Positions 52,670 through 60,749 of a DNA stretch of 64,000 nt are shown piece by piece. Below the pieces are notes generated by a model. That model was not told the origin of the DNA and searched no databases. It saw nothing but the letters and a program-made list of their open reading frames with translations. The DNA is from UBA7672 sp963718145 (GTDB taxonomy: Bacteria; Pseudomonadota; Alphaproteobacteria; Caulobacterales; Hyphomonadaceae), in the NCBI GenBank assembly GCA_963718145.1, contig CAVQYJ010000020.1:372001-436000 (forward strand), read 5' to 3'. Within the stretch, counting starts at the first letter, position 1; each line of letters opens with the position of its first letter. Both the position numbers and the translations under genes were made by a program.

Positions 52670-52679
52670 TTGGTACCAA
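52670..52679. promoter_or_regulatory. Palindrome TTGGTACCAA before a small DNA-binding-like gene
   Basis: A 10-bp perfect palindrome 13 bases before the ATG at 52693, followed by GGTAAC. If the small protein is a ribbon-helix-helix repressor, this would be a natural autoregulation site; untested. Confidence 0.3.
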
Positions 52680-52692
52680 GGTAACATTGAAC

Positions 52693-52944
52693 ATGGCGGA
52701 CTACGAAACCGACCGCACGCAGACCGGCGTGCGCATCGCAACGCCGGTCCTGAAAGTGCTGCGCGCCCTGGCCGACTACAAGAATATGAGCCTTGGCGAC
52801 CTCATCGAAGGCATTGTCCTGCACGCCTTCGACAACAAGACGCCGTTCTCGAAGGAGACGCTGCGCATCGTCGCACAACTGCGTGAGGTCTATGGTCTCG
52901 ATCTCACCAGCGCGGACGCCCAGGCGGTGAAGAAGGACAAGTGA
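52693..52944 (+). CDS. Small ribbon-helix-helix-like protein, 83 aa
   Basis: Starts at ATG 52693 (MADYETDRTQTGVRIATPVLKVLRALADYKNMSLGDLIEGIVLHAF). The strand-helix-helix pattern (TGVRIATPVLKVLRALAD / MSLGDLIEGIVLHAF) fits a MetJ/Arc-type DNA-binding fold. Lys-rich end (AVKKDK). No antitoxin partner is visible: the next gene is a dioxygenase 90 bases on. Function as regulator is inference. Confidence 0.6.
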   Translation: MADYETDRTQTGVRIATPVLKVLRALADYKNMSLGDLIEGIVLHAFDNKTPFSKETLRIVAQLREVYGLDLTSADAQAVKKDK

Positions 52945-53033
52945 GGTCCGCCATGCACGGCGCGAACGCCGTCGCGGCAGATCGCGCAACAAGAGTGAGG
53001 CGGCGGGGCCCGCGCCATGCTAGCAGGCTGGCC

Positions 53034-53642
53034 ATGACCACGACCCGGCTTTTCGTTACCGAGATCTACCAGGCGGCGCTGGCCAATCCGCGCGAGCTCA
53101 ACGCCGACATCGAGCAGACGGCGAAGATGCTGGCCAGGGAGGACAAGGCCGGCCGCGCCTGGTGCAGGGAACACGGCTACCAGGGCTACACGTCCTATTC
53201 TTCCCTGGACGATCTCATCCAGCGCGCCACCTGCTTCGACGTGCTCGCGAGGCTGATCAAGCCGCATGCGGACGGATTCGCCGCCCAGCTCCAAATGGAC
53301 CTTGGCGGCAAAAAGCTGAAGCTCGACACAATCTGGGTGAACGTTCTCGAGCCCGGCGGATCGCACTCCGGCCACATCCATCCGCACTGCGTGCTTTCCG
53401 GCACGTATTATGTGCGCGTGCCCGACGGGGCCTCGTCGCTGAAGTTCGAGGACCCGCGCCTGCCGCATATGATGGCGGCGCCCTCCCCCCGCGAGGACGC
53501 AGACGAGGCGCATCGGCGCTTTGTCTATGTAGCCCCGAAAGCCGGGGACCTGCTGTTGTGGGAGAGCTGGCTTCGCCACGAAGTGCCGCCGAACCGGGCG
53601 GCTTCCTCGCGCGTCAGCATCAGCTTCAACTACCGGCTCTAG
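53034..53642 (+). CDS. 2OG-Fe(II) oxygenase family protein (TIGR02466-like)
   Basis: A 202-residue protein from ATG 53034 (MTTTRLFVTEIYQAALANPREL). Iron ligands are likely in SGHIHPHCVLSGTYYVRVP near 118-135 and in WLRHEVPPN near 187; ASSRVSISFNYRL at the end carries the 2OG-binding Arg and the SFN signature of this family. Similar proteins are short, soluble and of unknown substrate. Ten bases separate its stop from the next open frame region. Confidence 0.78.
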   Translation: MTTTRLFVTEIYQAALANPRELNADIEQTAKMLAREDKAGRAWCREHGYQGYTSYSSLDDLIQRATCFDVLARLIKPHADGFAAQLQMDLGGKKLKLDTIWVNVLEPGGSHSGHIHPHCVLSGTYYVRVPDGASSLKFEDPRLPHMMAAPSPREDADEAHRRFVYVAPKAGDLLLWESWLRHEVPPNRAASSRVSISFNYRL

Positions 53643-53775
53643 AATCGTCTTGGCCAGCACAGCGGGACGTGGAGTTCACATTCCGGGTGAGCTCCGTCGC
53701 TGGCGTTCCACGCAAGGCTGCCCTACGCTAACCTTGCCGCCTATTGGCGGTCGCTGGGGACAGACAGGGGGAGAG

Positions 53776-54129
53776 ATGACGGCCTGTTCGCTCAAATCCG
53801 CGCCGGCGACAGAGGTTCTCCGAATACGACCGGCGCCTGACGAGGCGCAGCTCTCGCGCGTGCCGAGAGGTTGCTGGCGCAATCGCTGGCGCCTGATCAA
53901 ACCTGTTCTGGTCGAGGAACCCTCTGGCGTGTCGAATTGGGTCCGGCCTGGCGAATTCCTCTCGTCTTTTCTCTGGCCCTCGCGCGAAGTGGCTGAGGAG
54001 AAGGCGGCGCAGGCCCTTCGGGAAGGCCATCCGAGCGTGCGACATGCACGCTACCTCGGTCGCCATCTTCTTTCCCGAGGACGGCCAGTAAACAGGCCAG
54101 CAACTTCGGCCAGTCGCCGCCGGCCCTGA
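53776..54129 (+). CDS. Hypothetical protein, 117 aa
   Basis: Starts at ATG 53776 (MTACSLKSAPATEVLRIRPAP) with a good GGGGGAGAG site; the frame is open from 53650. The middle (VEEPSGVSNWVRPGEFLSSFLWPSREVAEEKAAQALREG) is well balanced and looks coding; the tail is Arg/Ser-rich. No known domain. The leader before it (GGGGACAGACAGGGGGAGAG) resembles that before the next gene. Real but uncertain. Confidence 0.5.
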   Translation: MTACSLKSAPATEVLRIRPAPDEAQLSRVPRGCWRNRWRLIKPVLVEEPSGVSNWVRPGEFLSSFLWPSREVAEEKAAQALREGHPSVRHARYLGRHLLSRGRPVNRPATSASRRRP

Positions 54130-54262
54130 CCCCTCGAAAAGACTGCGAACCGTAATTCACGTTCTGCTGAGCGATCGTTTGCGCGGCTTTCGGCCGATCT
54201 CGCGCCGTCATAGCCTTAGCTCCAAAGTCGGGCCTTTGGGGACACGACAGAGGGAGAGACAG

Positions 54263-55363
54263 ATGAAGCTCACGATTCGGATTCTCGCAGCGACCGCCCT
54301 GGCGGGCGCCGCTGCAATCGCCATGACCGCGACTGCTGCGCCGGGCGACAGCAAGCTGCAATCGGCCGGCGCTCTCGCCTTCGCGCCCAATGGCGTGCTC
54401 CTGATCGGCGATTCGGCCGCCGGGCAGATCGTCGCCGTGGAAACGGGCGACACGGCCAAGGGCGGCGCCGGCAAGGTCGAGATCGCCGACCTGTCGTCGA
54501 AGATCGCGGCCATGCTCGGAACCACTGCCGACCAGATCGCCGTCAACGACGTGGCCGTGAACCCGATCTCGGGCTCGGTCTACATGTCCGTGTCGCGCGG
54601 CCTCGGGCCCGACGCCAGGCCGGTTGTCCTCAAGGCTGACCGCGCCGGCGCCCTTACCGAGGTGAAGGTCGATGCGCTCAAGCATTCTGCGGTTGCGCTC
54701 TCCGACGCTCCGGCGACGGACGCCAAGAACGCACGCGGCCAGCTCATGCGCACGGAAGCGATCACCGATCTCGGCTTCGTCAACGGTCAGGTGCTGGTCG
54801 CCGGACTCTCCAATGAAGAGTTCGCCTCTTCGATGCGCTCATTCCCCTACCCGTTCTCGGCTTCGGCCAAGGGCTCGTCGATCGAGATGTATCATGGCGC
54901 CCACGGCCAGTTCGAAACGGCAGCGCCGGTGCGGACCTTCATGACCTATGACATCGGCGGCAAGCCGAACGTGCTCGCGGCCTATACCTGCACGCCGCTG
55001 GTCAAAATCCCGGTCGAGCAGTTCAAGCCGGGCGCCAAGATCAAGGCGACGACCATCGCCGAGCTCGGCAACCGCAATCGGCCGCTCGACATGATCGCCT
55101 ACAAGAAGGGCGGCAAGGATTTCATCCTGATGGCCAATTCCGCCCGCGGCATGATGAAGATCGACGCCAAGGAAATCGACAAGCACGCCGCCGCCACCAA
55201 GATCGAGTCCCGCATCGCGGACAAGGCCGGCGTGCCTTACGAAACGCTGGCCGAGTACAACAACACCGTCGTCCAGCTCGACAAGGTCGATGACATCTCC
55301 GCGGTGATCCTGGTCGCCGACGCGGACAAGAAGACCTCGCTCAAGACCATCGCCCTGCCCTGA
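54263..55363 (+). CDS. Secreted protein, beta-propeller-like, unknown function
   Basis: A 366-residue protein from ATG 54263 (MKLTIRILAATALAGAAAIAMTATAA), an evident signal peptide with cleavage after ATAA. GALAFAPNGVLLIGDSAAGQIVAVE near 40, VNDVAVNPISGSVYMSV near 95, and NRPLDMIAYKKGGKDFILMANSARGMMKI near 270 give the repeated pattern of a periplasmic propeller. No enzyme motif. GAGGGAGAG precedes the ATG. The lipoprotein gene follows nine bases later, so both probably belong to one operon and one process. Confidence 0.82.
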   Translation: MKLTIRILAATALAGAAAIAMTATAAPGDSKLQSAGALAFAPNGVLLIGDSAAGQIVAVETGDTAKGGAGKVEIADLSSKIAAMLGTTADQIAVNDVAVNPISGSVYMSVSRGLGPDARPVVLKADRAGALTEVKVDALKHSAVALSDAPATDAKNARGQLMRTEAITDLGFVNGQVLVAGLSNEEFASSMRSFPYPFSASAKGSSIEMYHGAHGQFETAAPVRTFMTYDIGGKPNVLAAYTCTPLVKIPVEQFKPGAKIKATTIAELGNRNRPLDMIAYKKGGKDFILMANSARGMMKIDAKEIDKHAAATKIESRIADKAGVPYETLAEYNNTVVQLDKVDDISAVILVADADKKTSLKTIALP

Positions 55364-55372
55364 TCCTCGGGC

Positions 55373-56512
55373 ATGACGATCGGGTATGACCGGCGCCGGG
55401 CGGAGAGCGGATCGCTTTCCGCCCGGCTTTCGTTTGTCGCCCGGGTGTTAGCGGCCGGAGTGTTGGCGCTCGTGGCTGTCGCGTGCAGCCCGAGGGCGCC
55501 GGCTCTCTCCTACAGGGACGGCGCCGTTGTCGCTCAGGGCTGGAGCGGCGCGATGCCGAAGGGAGGCTGGGAGGCCGTCCTCTCCGTGCGCGCCGGCGAC
55601 GATCCATCCGCGCCGCCCATGCTGGGAGAGTATGAGGAGAGCGGCGGGACCGTTACATTCACTCCGCGCTTTGCGCCGACGCCCGGCGTCCGGCTTCACG
55701 CCTCGTTCACGCCGCGGCCCGGAGGCGAAGCGCTGAGCGCAGTGTTCGGCGATGTCGCAGAGGCGATCGCACCCAGCACGCGTGTCGCACATATCTATCC
55801 GACCACGGACGAATGGCCCGCCAACACGCTCAAGATGTATGTCGAATTCTCGGCGCCGATGGCGAAGGGAGAAGCCTATGCACGTGTGCGCGTGCTCGAC
55901 GACAAAGGCGCCGCGATCGAGGATCCGTTCGTCGAGATCGGTGAGGAGCTGTGGGATTCAAGCGTCACGCGCGTGACGCTGCTGTTCGACCCCGGGCGGA
56001 TCAAGCGCGGGCTGGTGGACAATGAGGCGTCCGGTCCGCCGCTGATGCCGGGAAAGACAATCACCATCGAGGTCGATCCGAGCTGGCGCGATGCGCGCGG
56101 CGCGCCGCTGGTGGGCAAGGCCTCGCGCATCATTCGCGTGACCGACGCGCTGCGCCAGCCGGTCGATGAAAAGCTCTGGCATGTCGATCCGCCGCGGACG
56201 CCGGACGATCAGCTGGTCATCACCTTCGATCGCCCGCTCGACCACGCGCTCGCGCAACGGGCGATCAGCGTGGTCCGCAACGCCTCGCCCGTGGCGGGAG
56301 AGAGCGTGCTCGAGGAAAATGAGACGCGGCTGCGCTTTACGCCGGCCGCGCCCTGGTCTCCCGGCGCCCACGCAATCCGGATCGATGGCGTGATCGAGGA
56401 TCTCGCCGGCAACCGTCTCGGAAAAGCCTTCGACGTCGACACCAGCGACCCCAGACAGTCAACGAGCGCGATGGCGCTTGCCGAGATCGCGTTTACCGTC
56501 CCGGCCCGCTGA
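55373..56512 (+). CDS. Lipoprotein with bacterial Ig-like (SbsA/Big-type) repeats
   Basis: A 379-residue lipoprotein: signal VLAAGVLALVAVACS with lipobox Cys at 38 (a later start would give a shorter leader). The body has at least two Ig-like modules: VAHIYPTTDEWPANTLKMYVEFSAPM near 140, and LWHVDPPRTPDDQLVITFDRPLDHAL near 265 with GVIEDLAGNRLGKAF near 340. Such repeats occur in surface or envelope proteins with a stalk or binding function. It is paired with the secreted propeller-like protein; no other hint of function. Confidence 0.8.
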   Translation: MTIGYDRRRAESGSLSARLSFVARVLAAGVLALVAVACSPRAPALSYRDGAVVAQGWSGAMPKGGWEAVLSVRAGDDPSAPPMLGEYEESGGTVTFTPRFAPTPGVRLHASFTPRPGGEALSAVFGDVAEAIAPSTRVAHIYPTTDEWPANTLKMYVEFSAPMAKGEAYARVRVLDDKGAAIEDPFVEIGEELWDSSVTRVTLLFDPGRIKRGLVDNEASGPPLMPGKTITIEVDPSWRDARGAPLVGKASRIIRVTDALRQPVDEKLWHVDPPRTPDDQLVITFDRPLDHALAQRAISVVRNASPVAGESVLEENETRLRFTPAAPWSPGAHAIRIDGVIEDLAGNRLGKAFDVDTSDPRQSTSAMALAEIAFTVPAR

Positions 56513-57036
56513 ACCCCCTCCCCTGCCCTGCTCCGTGCACGGACGGTCGGCCCTACCGGAGCGCTACCTTACCCGGGGGTTAAGATGCGGCGGCACTACC
56601 GGAGGCCTCTCCCGGTAGTGCTGGCCGAGTTGATTGGCGAAGGGATCGCCTGTCCGTTTGTTGGCCAAGTCTCCCTGATTCCGCGCCGGTTCGGTGCGTG
56701 ACGTCGATGCCGGTCAGGCTGCGCGCCCAGCATGAATTGGAGGCGAAGGCGGTAGGACCGACGCGGGCATACTCGTTGGCAAGATCCCGCTTGGCGCGGG
56801 TCACCCGCAGGACTTCCAGAAGTAGAACCAAGGCGGGTCTGCCCTTCCACTCGCCGCAGTCATACCCGCCGATGCTTCCATCCTCGTCGTCGATCGTATC
56901 ACCGGGGCCCGCGAGCACCCCTCCAGGAGACGGGCCAGGCCCGGAAACCCTCACCCTTCTGGATTGTTGTGGGGCCGGGTTGTAGATCGCGATGAGGCCG
57001 GCGCACCCGAGGCGCAGGCGGCTCGATCGGACGCTC
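56513..57036. other. Long gap before mnmE, possible degraded minus-strand gene
   Basis: About 520 bp with no gene I can support. On the minus strand a frame from 57038 to 56580 has a protein-like middle (DDEDGSIGGYDCGEWKGRP, LEVLRVTRAKRDLANEYAR) and an Arg/Ser-rich end. A neighbouring frame continues with a better-looking stretch (GDLANKRTGDPFANQLGQHY), so this may be a frameshifted remnant. The mnmE promoter should lie in the last part. Confidence 0.35.
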
Positions 57037-58407
57037 ATGGGCACTACCGACACCATCATTGCGCTCGCCAGCGGGGCTGGCCGGGCCGGAATCGCGGTCG
57101 TACGGGCATCCGGGCCGGGAGCGCTGGGAGTGCTGGCCCATTTCAGTACGAAACCGGTCCCGGAGGCGCGGAGGGCATCGATTCGCGGTCTGCATGGCGA
57201 AGACGGCGGGCTGATCGACGAAGCCATCGTGGTCTTCTTCCCTGCTCCCCATTCCTACACCGGCGAGGACGTCGTCGAGTTTCACGTCCACGGCGGCTCG
57301 GCGATCGTGCAGGCCGTGCTCGCCTCAGGGTTGAAATCGGGAGTGTGCCGGCTGGCGGAACCAGGGGAATTCACCCGCCGGGCGTTCGACGCCGGACGTA
57401 TCGATCTGACACAGGCGGAGGCGGTTTCCGACCTGATCGACGCCGAAACCGAGGGCCAGAGACGTCAGGCGGCCCGGCTGTACCAGGGCGAGGCGGCGCG
57501 GACGTTTGAAGGCTGGCGCGGGCTGCTGATGTCGGCCATGGCGGCGCTGGAAGCCTCGATCGATTTTCCGGACGAGGCCGATATTCCGGGCGAAATCGAC
57601 GTTTCGGCCCTCGAACCGATCGAATCGCTGGCGGCAGAGCTGGAATCGGCCCTCGGGGACGCCGGACGGCTCGAAAGTGTGCGGGAAGGATACAGGATCG
57701 CGATCCTGGGGCCGCCAAATGCCGGGAAATCCAGCCTGATGAATCGCCTGGCGCGGAGGGAGGCGGCGATTGTCTCGCCTATCGCGGGAACAACGCGGGA
57801 CGTGGTGGAGATCCGGACAGTGCTGGCGGGGTTTCCGGTGTGGATCGCGGACACGGCCGGGCTGCGGGAGGCCAGGGACGCCATCGAGGCGGAGGGGGTG
57901 CGGCGCGCCCTCGCCCGGGCCGAGGAGGCAGACCTGCGGATCTGGGTGTCCGACGCGGCCGTCACCGGGGGGGTGGCCGATGTTTCACGTGAAACATTCC
58001 CCGGCGGTTCGCCCAGGGCGGGAGACATTCGGGTGCTGAACAAGTCCGACCTGCTGGTGGGGGTCGCGGCGGCGGTGGGCGCGGTGGGTGCGGGGGAGGT
58101 TTTCGTGGTCTCGGCGAAGTCTGGGGCGGGGCTGGATGCGCTGGAGCAGCGGCTGGCGCAGATCGTCCGCGAGCGGCTGGAGGCCGACGAGGCGCCGCTG
58201 GTGACCCGGGCGCGGCACCGGGAGCTGGTCGAGGAGGCCCTGGCGGCGGTCCAGCGGGCCCTCAGGGGCGCCAGGACGGGGATCGGGGCGGAATTGGTGT
58301 CGGAGGACCTGCGGCTGGCCGCCCGCGCGCTGGGCCGCATCACGGGCTCGATCGACGCCGAGGACCTGCTGGACCGGATCTTCTCGCAGTTCTGCGTGGG
58401 GAAATGA
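57037..58407 (+). CDS. mnmE: tRNA uridine-5-carboxymethylaminomethyl modification GTPase MnmE
   Basis: A 456-residue MnmE from ATG 57037 (MGTTDTIIALASGAGRAGIAVVRASGPGA); the frame extends 15 codons upstream. The GTPase domain (about 210-380) has RIAILGPPNAGKSSLMNRLARRE, TTRDVVE, WIADTAGLREARD and VLNKSDLL. The C-terminus CVGK is the conserved tetrahydrofolate-side Cys motif. With MnmG it modifies the wobble uridine of several tRNAs. A perfect parS site lies in codons for DVSRETF. Confidence 0.97.
   Translation: MGTTDTIIALASGAGRAGIAVVRASGPGALGVLAHFSTKPVPEARRASIRGLHGEDGGLIDEAIVVFFPAPHSYTGEDVVEFHVHGGSAIVQAVLASGLKSGVCRLAEPGEFTRRAFDAGRIDLTQAEAVSDLIDAETEGQRRQAARLYQGEAARTFEGWRGLLMSAMAALEASIDFPDEADIPGEIDVSALEPIESLAAELESALGDAGRLESVREGYRIAILGPPNAGKSSLMNRLARREAAIVSPIAGTTRDVVEIRTVLAGFPVWIADTAGLREARDAIEAEGVRRALARAEEADLRIWVSDAAVTGGVADVSRETFPGGSPRAGDIRVLNKSDLLVGVAAAVGAVGAGEVFVVSAKSGAGLDALEQRLAQIVRERLEADEAPLVTRARHRELVEEALAAVQRALRGARTGIGAELVSEDLRLAARALGRITGSIDAEDLLDRIFSQFCVGK
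57981..57996. other. parS: parS site 1 (inside mnmE)
   Basis: TGTTTCACGTGAAACA, an exact match to the universal parS 16-mer bound by ParB. Inside the mnmE GTPase region, encoding DVSRET. Confidence 0.92.
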
Positions 58408-58441
58408 CCGTCCCTGCTGCGCATGCACGGTCAATGACCGA

Positions 58442-58457
58442 TGTTTCACGTGAAACA
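58442..58457. other. parS: parS site 2 (mnmE-mnmG gap)
   Basis: TGTTTCACGTGAAACA, an exact parS match, 35 bases after the mnmE stop and about 110 before the mnmG start. Confidence 0.93.
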
Positions 58458-58567
58458 TCATGGCCGGGCGAGCGGGGCGGCGGGCAGCGAATCACCTCGA
58501 CGGAAGGCCCTGCTTCCCCTACATGACCGCGATCCATCCACAGGCAGCCGCCGACCCGAAACCGCCC

Positions 58568-60466
58568 ATGACTTCGCCTCTCGACACATTCGACGTCATC
58601 GTCATCGGCGGCGGCCATGCGGGCGCCGAGGCGGCCGCAAGCGCAGCCCGGTTCGGGGCCCGGACGGCCCTGGTCACCCACAAGCTGGCCACCATCGGCG
58701 AGATGTCCTGCAACCCGGCCATTGGGGGGCTCGGCAAGGGCCACTTGGTCCGTGAGGTCGATGCGCTTGACGGGGTGATGGGCCGGGCGGCCGACCGGGG
58801 CGGGATCCAGTTCCGGATGCTCAACAGGTCCAAGGGGCCCGCAGTGCGGGGTCCGCGCACCCAGGCCGACCGCAAACTCTATCGCCAGGCCGTCCAGTCG
58901 ATCCTGGCCGAATACGACAACCTGACCCTCATCGAGGATGGGGTCGAAGACCTGATCGTCGAAGATGGACGAGTCGCCGGCGTCATCGGCCAGTCCGGCC
59001 GGAGCTGGCGGGCAGGCGCCGTCGTGGTCACCACGGGCACATTCCTCAAGGGTCTGATCCATATCGGCGACAGGCGCATCCCGGCCGGCCGTGTCGGCGA
59101 AGCCCCCGCCATCGGACTGTCGGACCGGCTATATGGAATGGGCCTGCGCATGGGGCGGCTCAAGACCGGCACGCCCGCCCGGCTGAGCCGCAAGACCATC
59201 GACTGGTCCGGCATCGAGATGCAGGCGGCCGACGCCGAGCCGATCCCCTTCTCGTTCCTGACGGACAAGATCACCACGCCGCAGATCGCCTGCGGGATCA
59301 CCTGGACGTCGGCCGAAGTCCACCGGGTGATCGGCGATAACATCCAGAAGTCGGCCGTCTACTCCGGCGCGATCGCCGGACGGGGCCCGCGCTATTGCCC
59401 GTCGATCGAGGACAAGGTGAAGCGGTTCGCCGACCGCGACAGACACCAGATCTTCCTCGAACCGGAAGGGCTGCCAGACACCGAGGATGGCGACACCATC
59501 TATCCGAACGGCATCTCGACCTCGCTTCCGGAAGACGTGCAGGAAGCCTTCATCCGCAAGATCGCCGGGCTCGAGACTGTCGAGATCAAGCGGTTCGGCT
59601 ACGCCATCGAATACGACTATGTCGATCCGCGAGAACTCACTCCCGACCTCGCCGTCAAGCGCATGCCGGGCCTCTACCTGGCGGGCCAGATCAACGGCAC
59701 GACCGGCTATGAAGAGGCTGCAGGACAAGGCCTGGTCGCAGGTCTCAACGCTGCGCGCTTCGCCGCCGGATCGGCGCCTTTCATCCTCGACCGCAGCCGC
59801 GCCTATATCGGCGTGATGATCGACGACCTCGTCACGCGGGGCGTCTCCGAGCCCTATCGGATGTTCACCTCGCGCGCCGAATACCGGCTGACGCTCCGCG
59901 CCGACAATGCCGACCAGCGCCTCACCCAGGACGGCATCGCCGCCGGCGTCGTCGGATCGAGACGCGCGGACGCGTTTCACGTGAAACGGGAAGCGATCGG
60001 GATCGCTCGGACCCGGCTCACCGAGCTGACCCTCACGCCCAATGAAGCCCGCGCGCACGGCGTCACGATCAACCTCGACGGCCGCCGCCGCACGGCGCTC
60101 GAAGTGCTGGCCTATGACGGGGTCGACTTCGCGAAGCTCGTCTCGCTCTGGCCGGAACTCGGTTCGACCAGCCGCCAGGTCGCCGAGCAGATGGAGATCG
60201 AGGCGGCCTATGCCGGCTATCTCGACCGTCAGGAGGCGGACATCCTTGCCTTCCGGAAGGACGAGGATTTGCGGCTCCCGGCCGACCTCGACTACCGCTC
60301 GGTCGGCGGGCTCTCCAACGAGGCCAAGGAAAAACTGATCGCCGTGAAACCGGCCACGCTCGGCCAGGCGGCGCGGATCGAGGGCATGACCCCGGGGGCC
60401 ATGACGGCGCTTCTTGGCCACCTGAAGCGGGGAGCGCGGAAGACTTCAGAGGCGGCGAACGGGTGA
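58568..60466 (+). CDS. mnmG: tRNA uridine-5-carboxymethylaminomethyl modification enzyme MnmG (GidA)
   Basis: A 632-residue flavoprotein. Start taken at ATG 58568 (MTSPLDTFDVIVIGGGHAGAEAAASAARFG), where the FAD-binding GGGHAGAEAA motif falls in the normal place; an ATG 15 codons upstream is also possible. SCNPAIGGLGKGHLVREVDAL and GTTGYEEAAGQGLVAGLNAA are family signatures, and RAEYRLTLRADNAD lies near 445. It works with MnmE. A parS site is in its 3' third. Confidence 0.97.
   Translation: MTSPLDTFDVIVIGGGHAGAEAAASAARFGARTALVTHKLATIGEMSCNPAIGGLGKGHLVREVDALDGVMGRAADRGGIQFRMLNRSKGPAVRGPRTQADRKLYRQAVQSILAEYDNLTLIEDGVEDLIVEDGRVAGVIGQSGRSWRAGAVVVTTGTFLKGLIHIGDRRIPAGRVGEAPAIGLSDRLYGMGLRMGRLKTGTPARLSRKTIDWSGIEMQAADAEPIPFSFLTDKITTPQIACGITWTSAEVHRVIGDNIQKSAVYSGAIAGRGPRYCPSIEDKVKRFADRDRHQIFLEPEGLPDTEDGDTIYPNGISTSLPEDVQEAFIRKIAGLETVEIKRFGYAIEYDYVDPRELTPDLAVKRMPGLYLAGQINGTTGYEEAAGQGLVAGLNAARFAAGSAPFILDRSRAYIGVMIDDLVTRGVSEPYRMFTSRAEYRLTLRADNADQRLTQDGIAAGVVGSRRADAFHVKREAIGIARTRLTELTLTPNEARAHGVTINLDGRRRTALEVLAYDGVDFAKLVSLWPELGSTSRQVAEQMEIEAAYAGYLDRQEADILAFRKDEDLRLPADLDYRSVGGLSNEAKEKLIAVKPATLGQAARIEGMTPGAMTALLGHLKRGARKTSEAANG
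59973..59988. other. parS: parS site 3 (inside mnmG)
   Basis: CGTTTCACGTGAAACG: the central 14 bases match parS; the outer pair is C-G instead of T-A, so it is still a perfect palindrome. It encodes AFHVKRE in mnmG. Confidence 0.85.
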
Positions 60467-60485
60467 GCGCGGGCTTGCCGATGGA

Positions 60486-60724
60486 CCCCCTCCGTCTCGC
60501 TGACTTCGCCAGCGATCCACCTCCCCCAGTCGCGTGGCGACTGAGGGAGGCAAACTGCCGGCGCGCCATCGCTCCGTGGCTGCCCCCACCGTCTCGACGC
60601 TTCGCGTCGATCCACCTCCCCCGATCTTCGGTCGAGGGAGGAAAACAGGACCGGGATTTTCCTCCCTCAGTCCGAAGGACTGGGGGAGGTGGATCGCTGA
60701 CGCAGTCAGCGAGACGGTGGGGGC
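60486..60724. repeat. Three-unit palindromic repeat between mnmG and rsmG
   Basis: Three related units: A 60486-60554 and B 60582-60645 in one direction, C 60657-60724 inverted. Each has CCCC(A/T)CCGTCTCG, a small hairpin, GATCCACCTCCCCC, a second hairpin, and GAGGGAGG. B and C match as arms of a large palindrome (15, 14 and 12 bp identical blocks). The hairpins differ in sequence between units yet keep pairing: TCGCTG/CAGCGA, TCGACGC/GCGTCGA and CGCTGAC/GTCAGCG for the first; CAGTCGC/GCGACTG, CGATC/GGTCG and CAGTCC/GGACTG for the second. It looks like a non-coding dispersed repeat of REP/BIME type. Confidence 0.85.
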
Positions 60725-60749
60725 AGCCGCCAGCCAAAGAGCTGCGCAT

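Noticed and set aside
52355..52684. Val/Pro-rich 109-codon frame after rho
   Set aside because: It begins before and runs through the rho terminator, and consists of low-complexity Val/Pro/Ala runs.
60534..60749. Long N-terminal extension of RsmG
   Set aside because: It reads through the palindromic repeat and has no resemblance to the family; RsmG starts at 60750.
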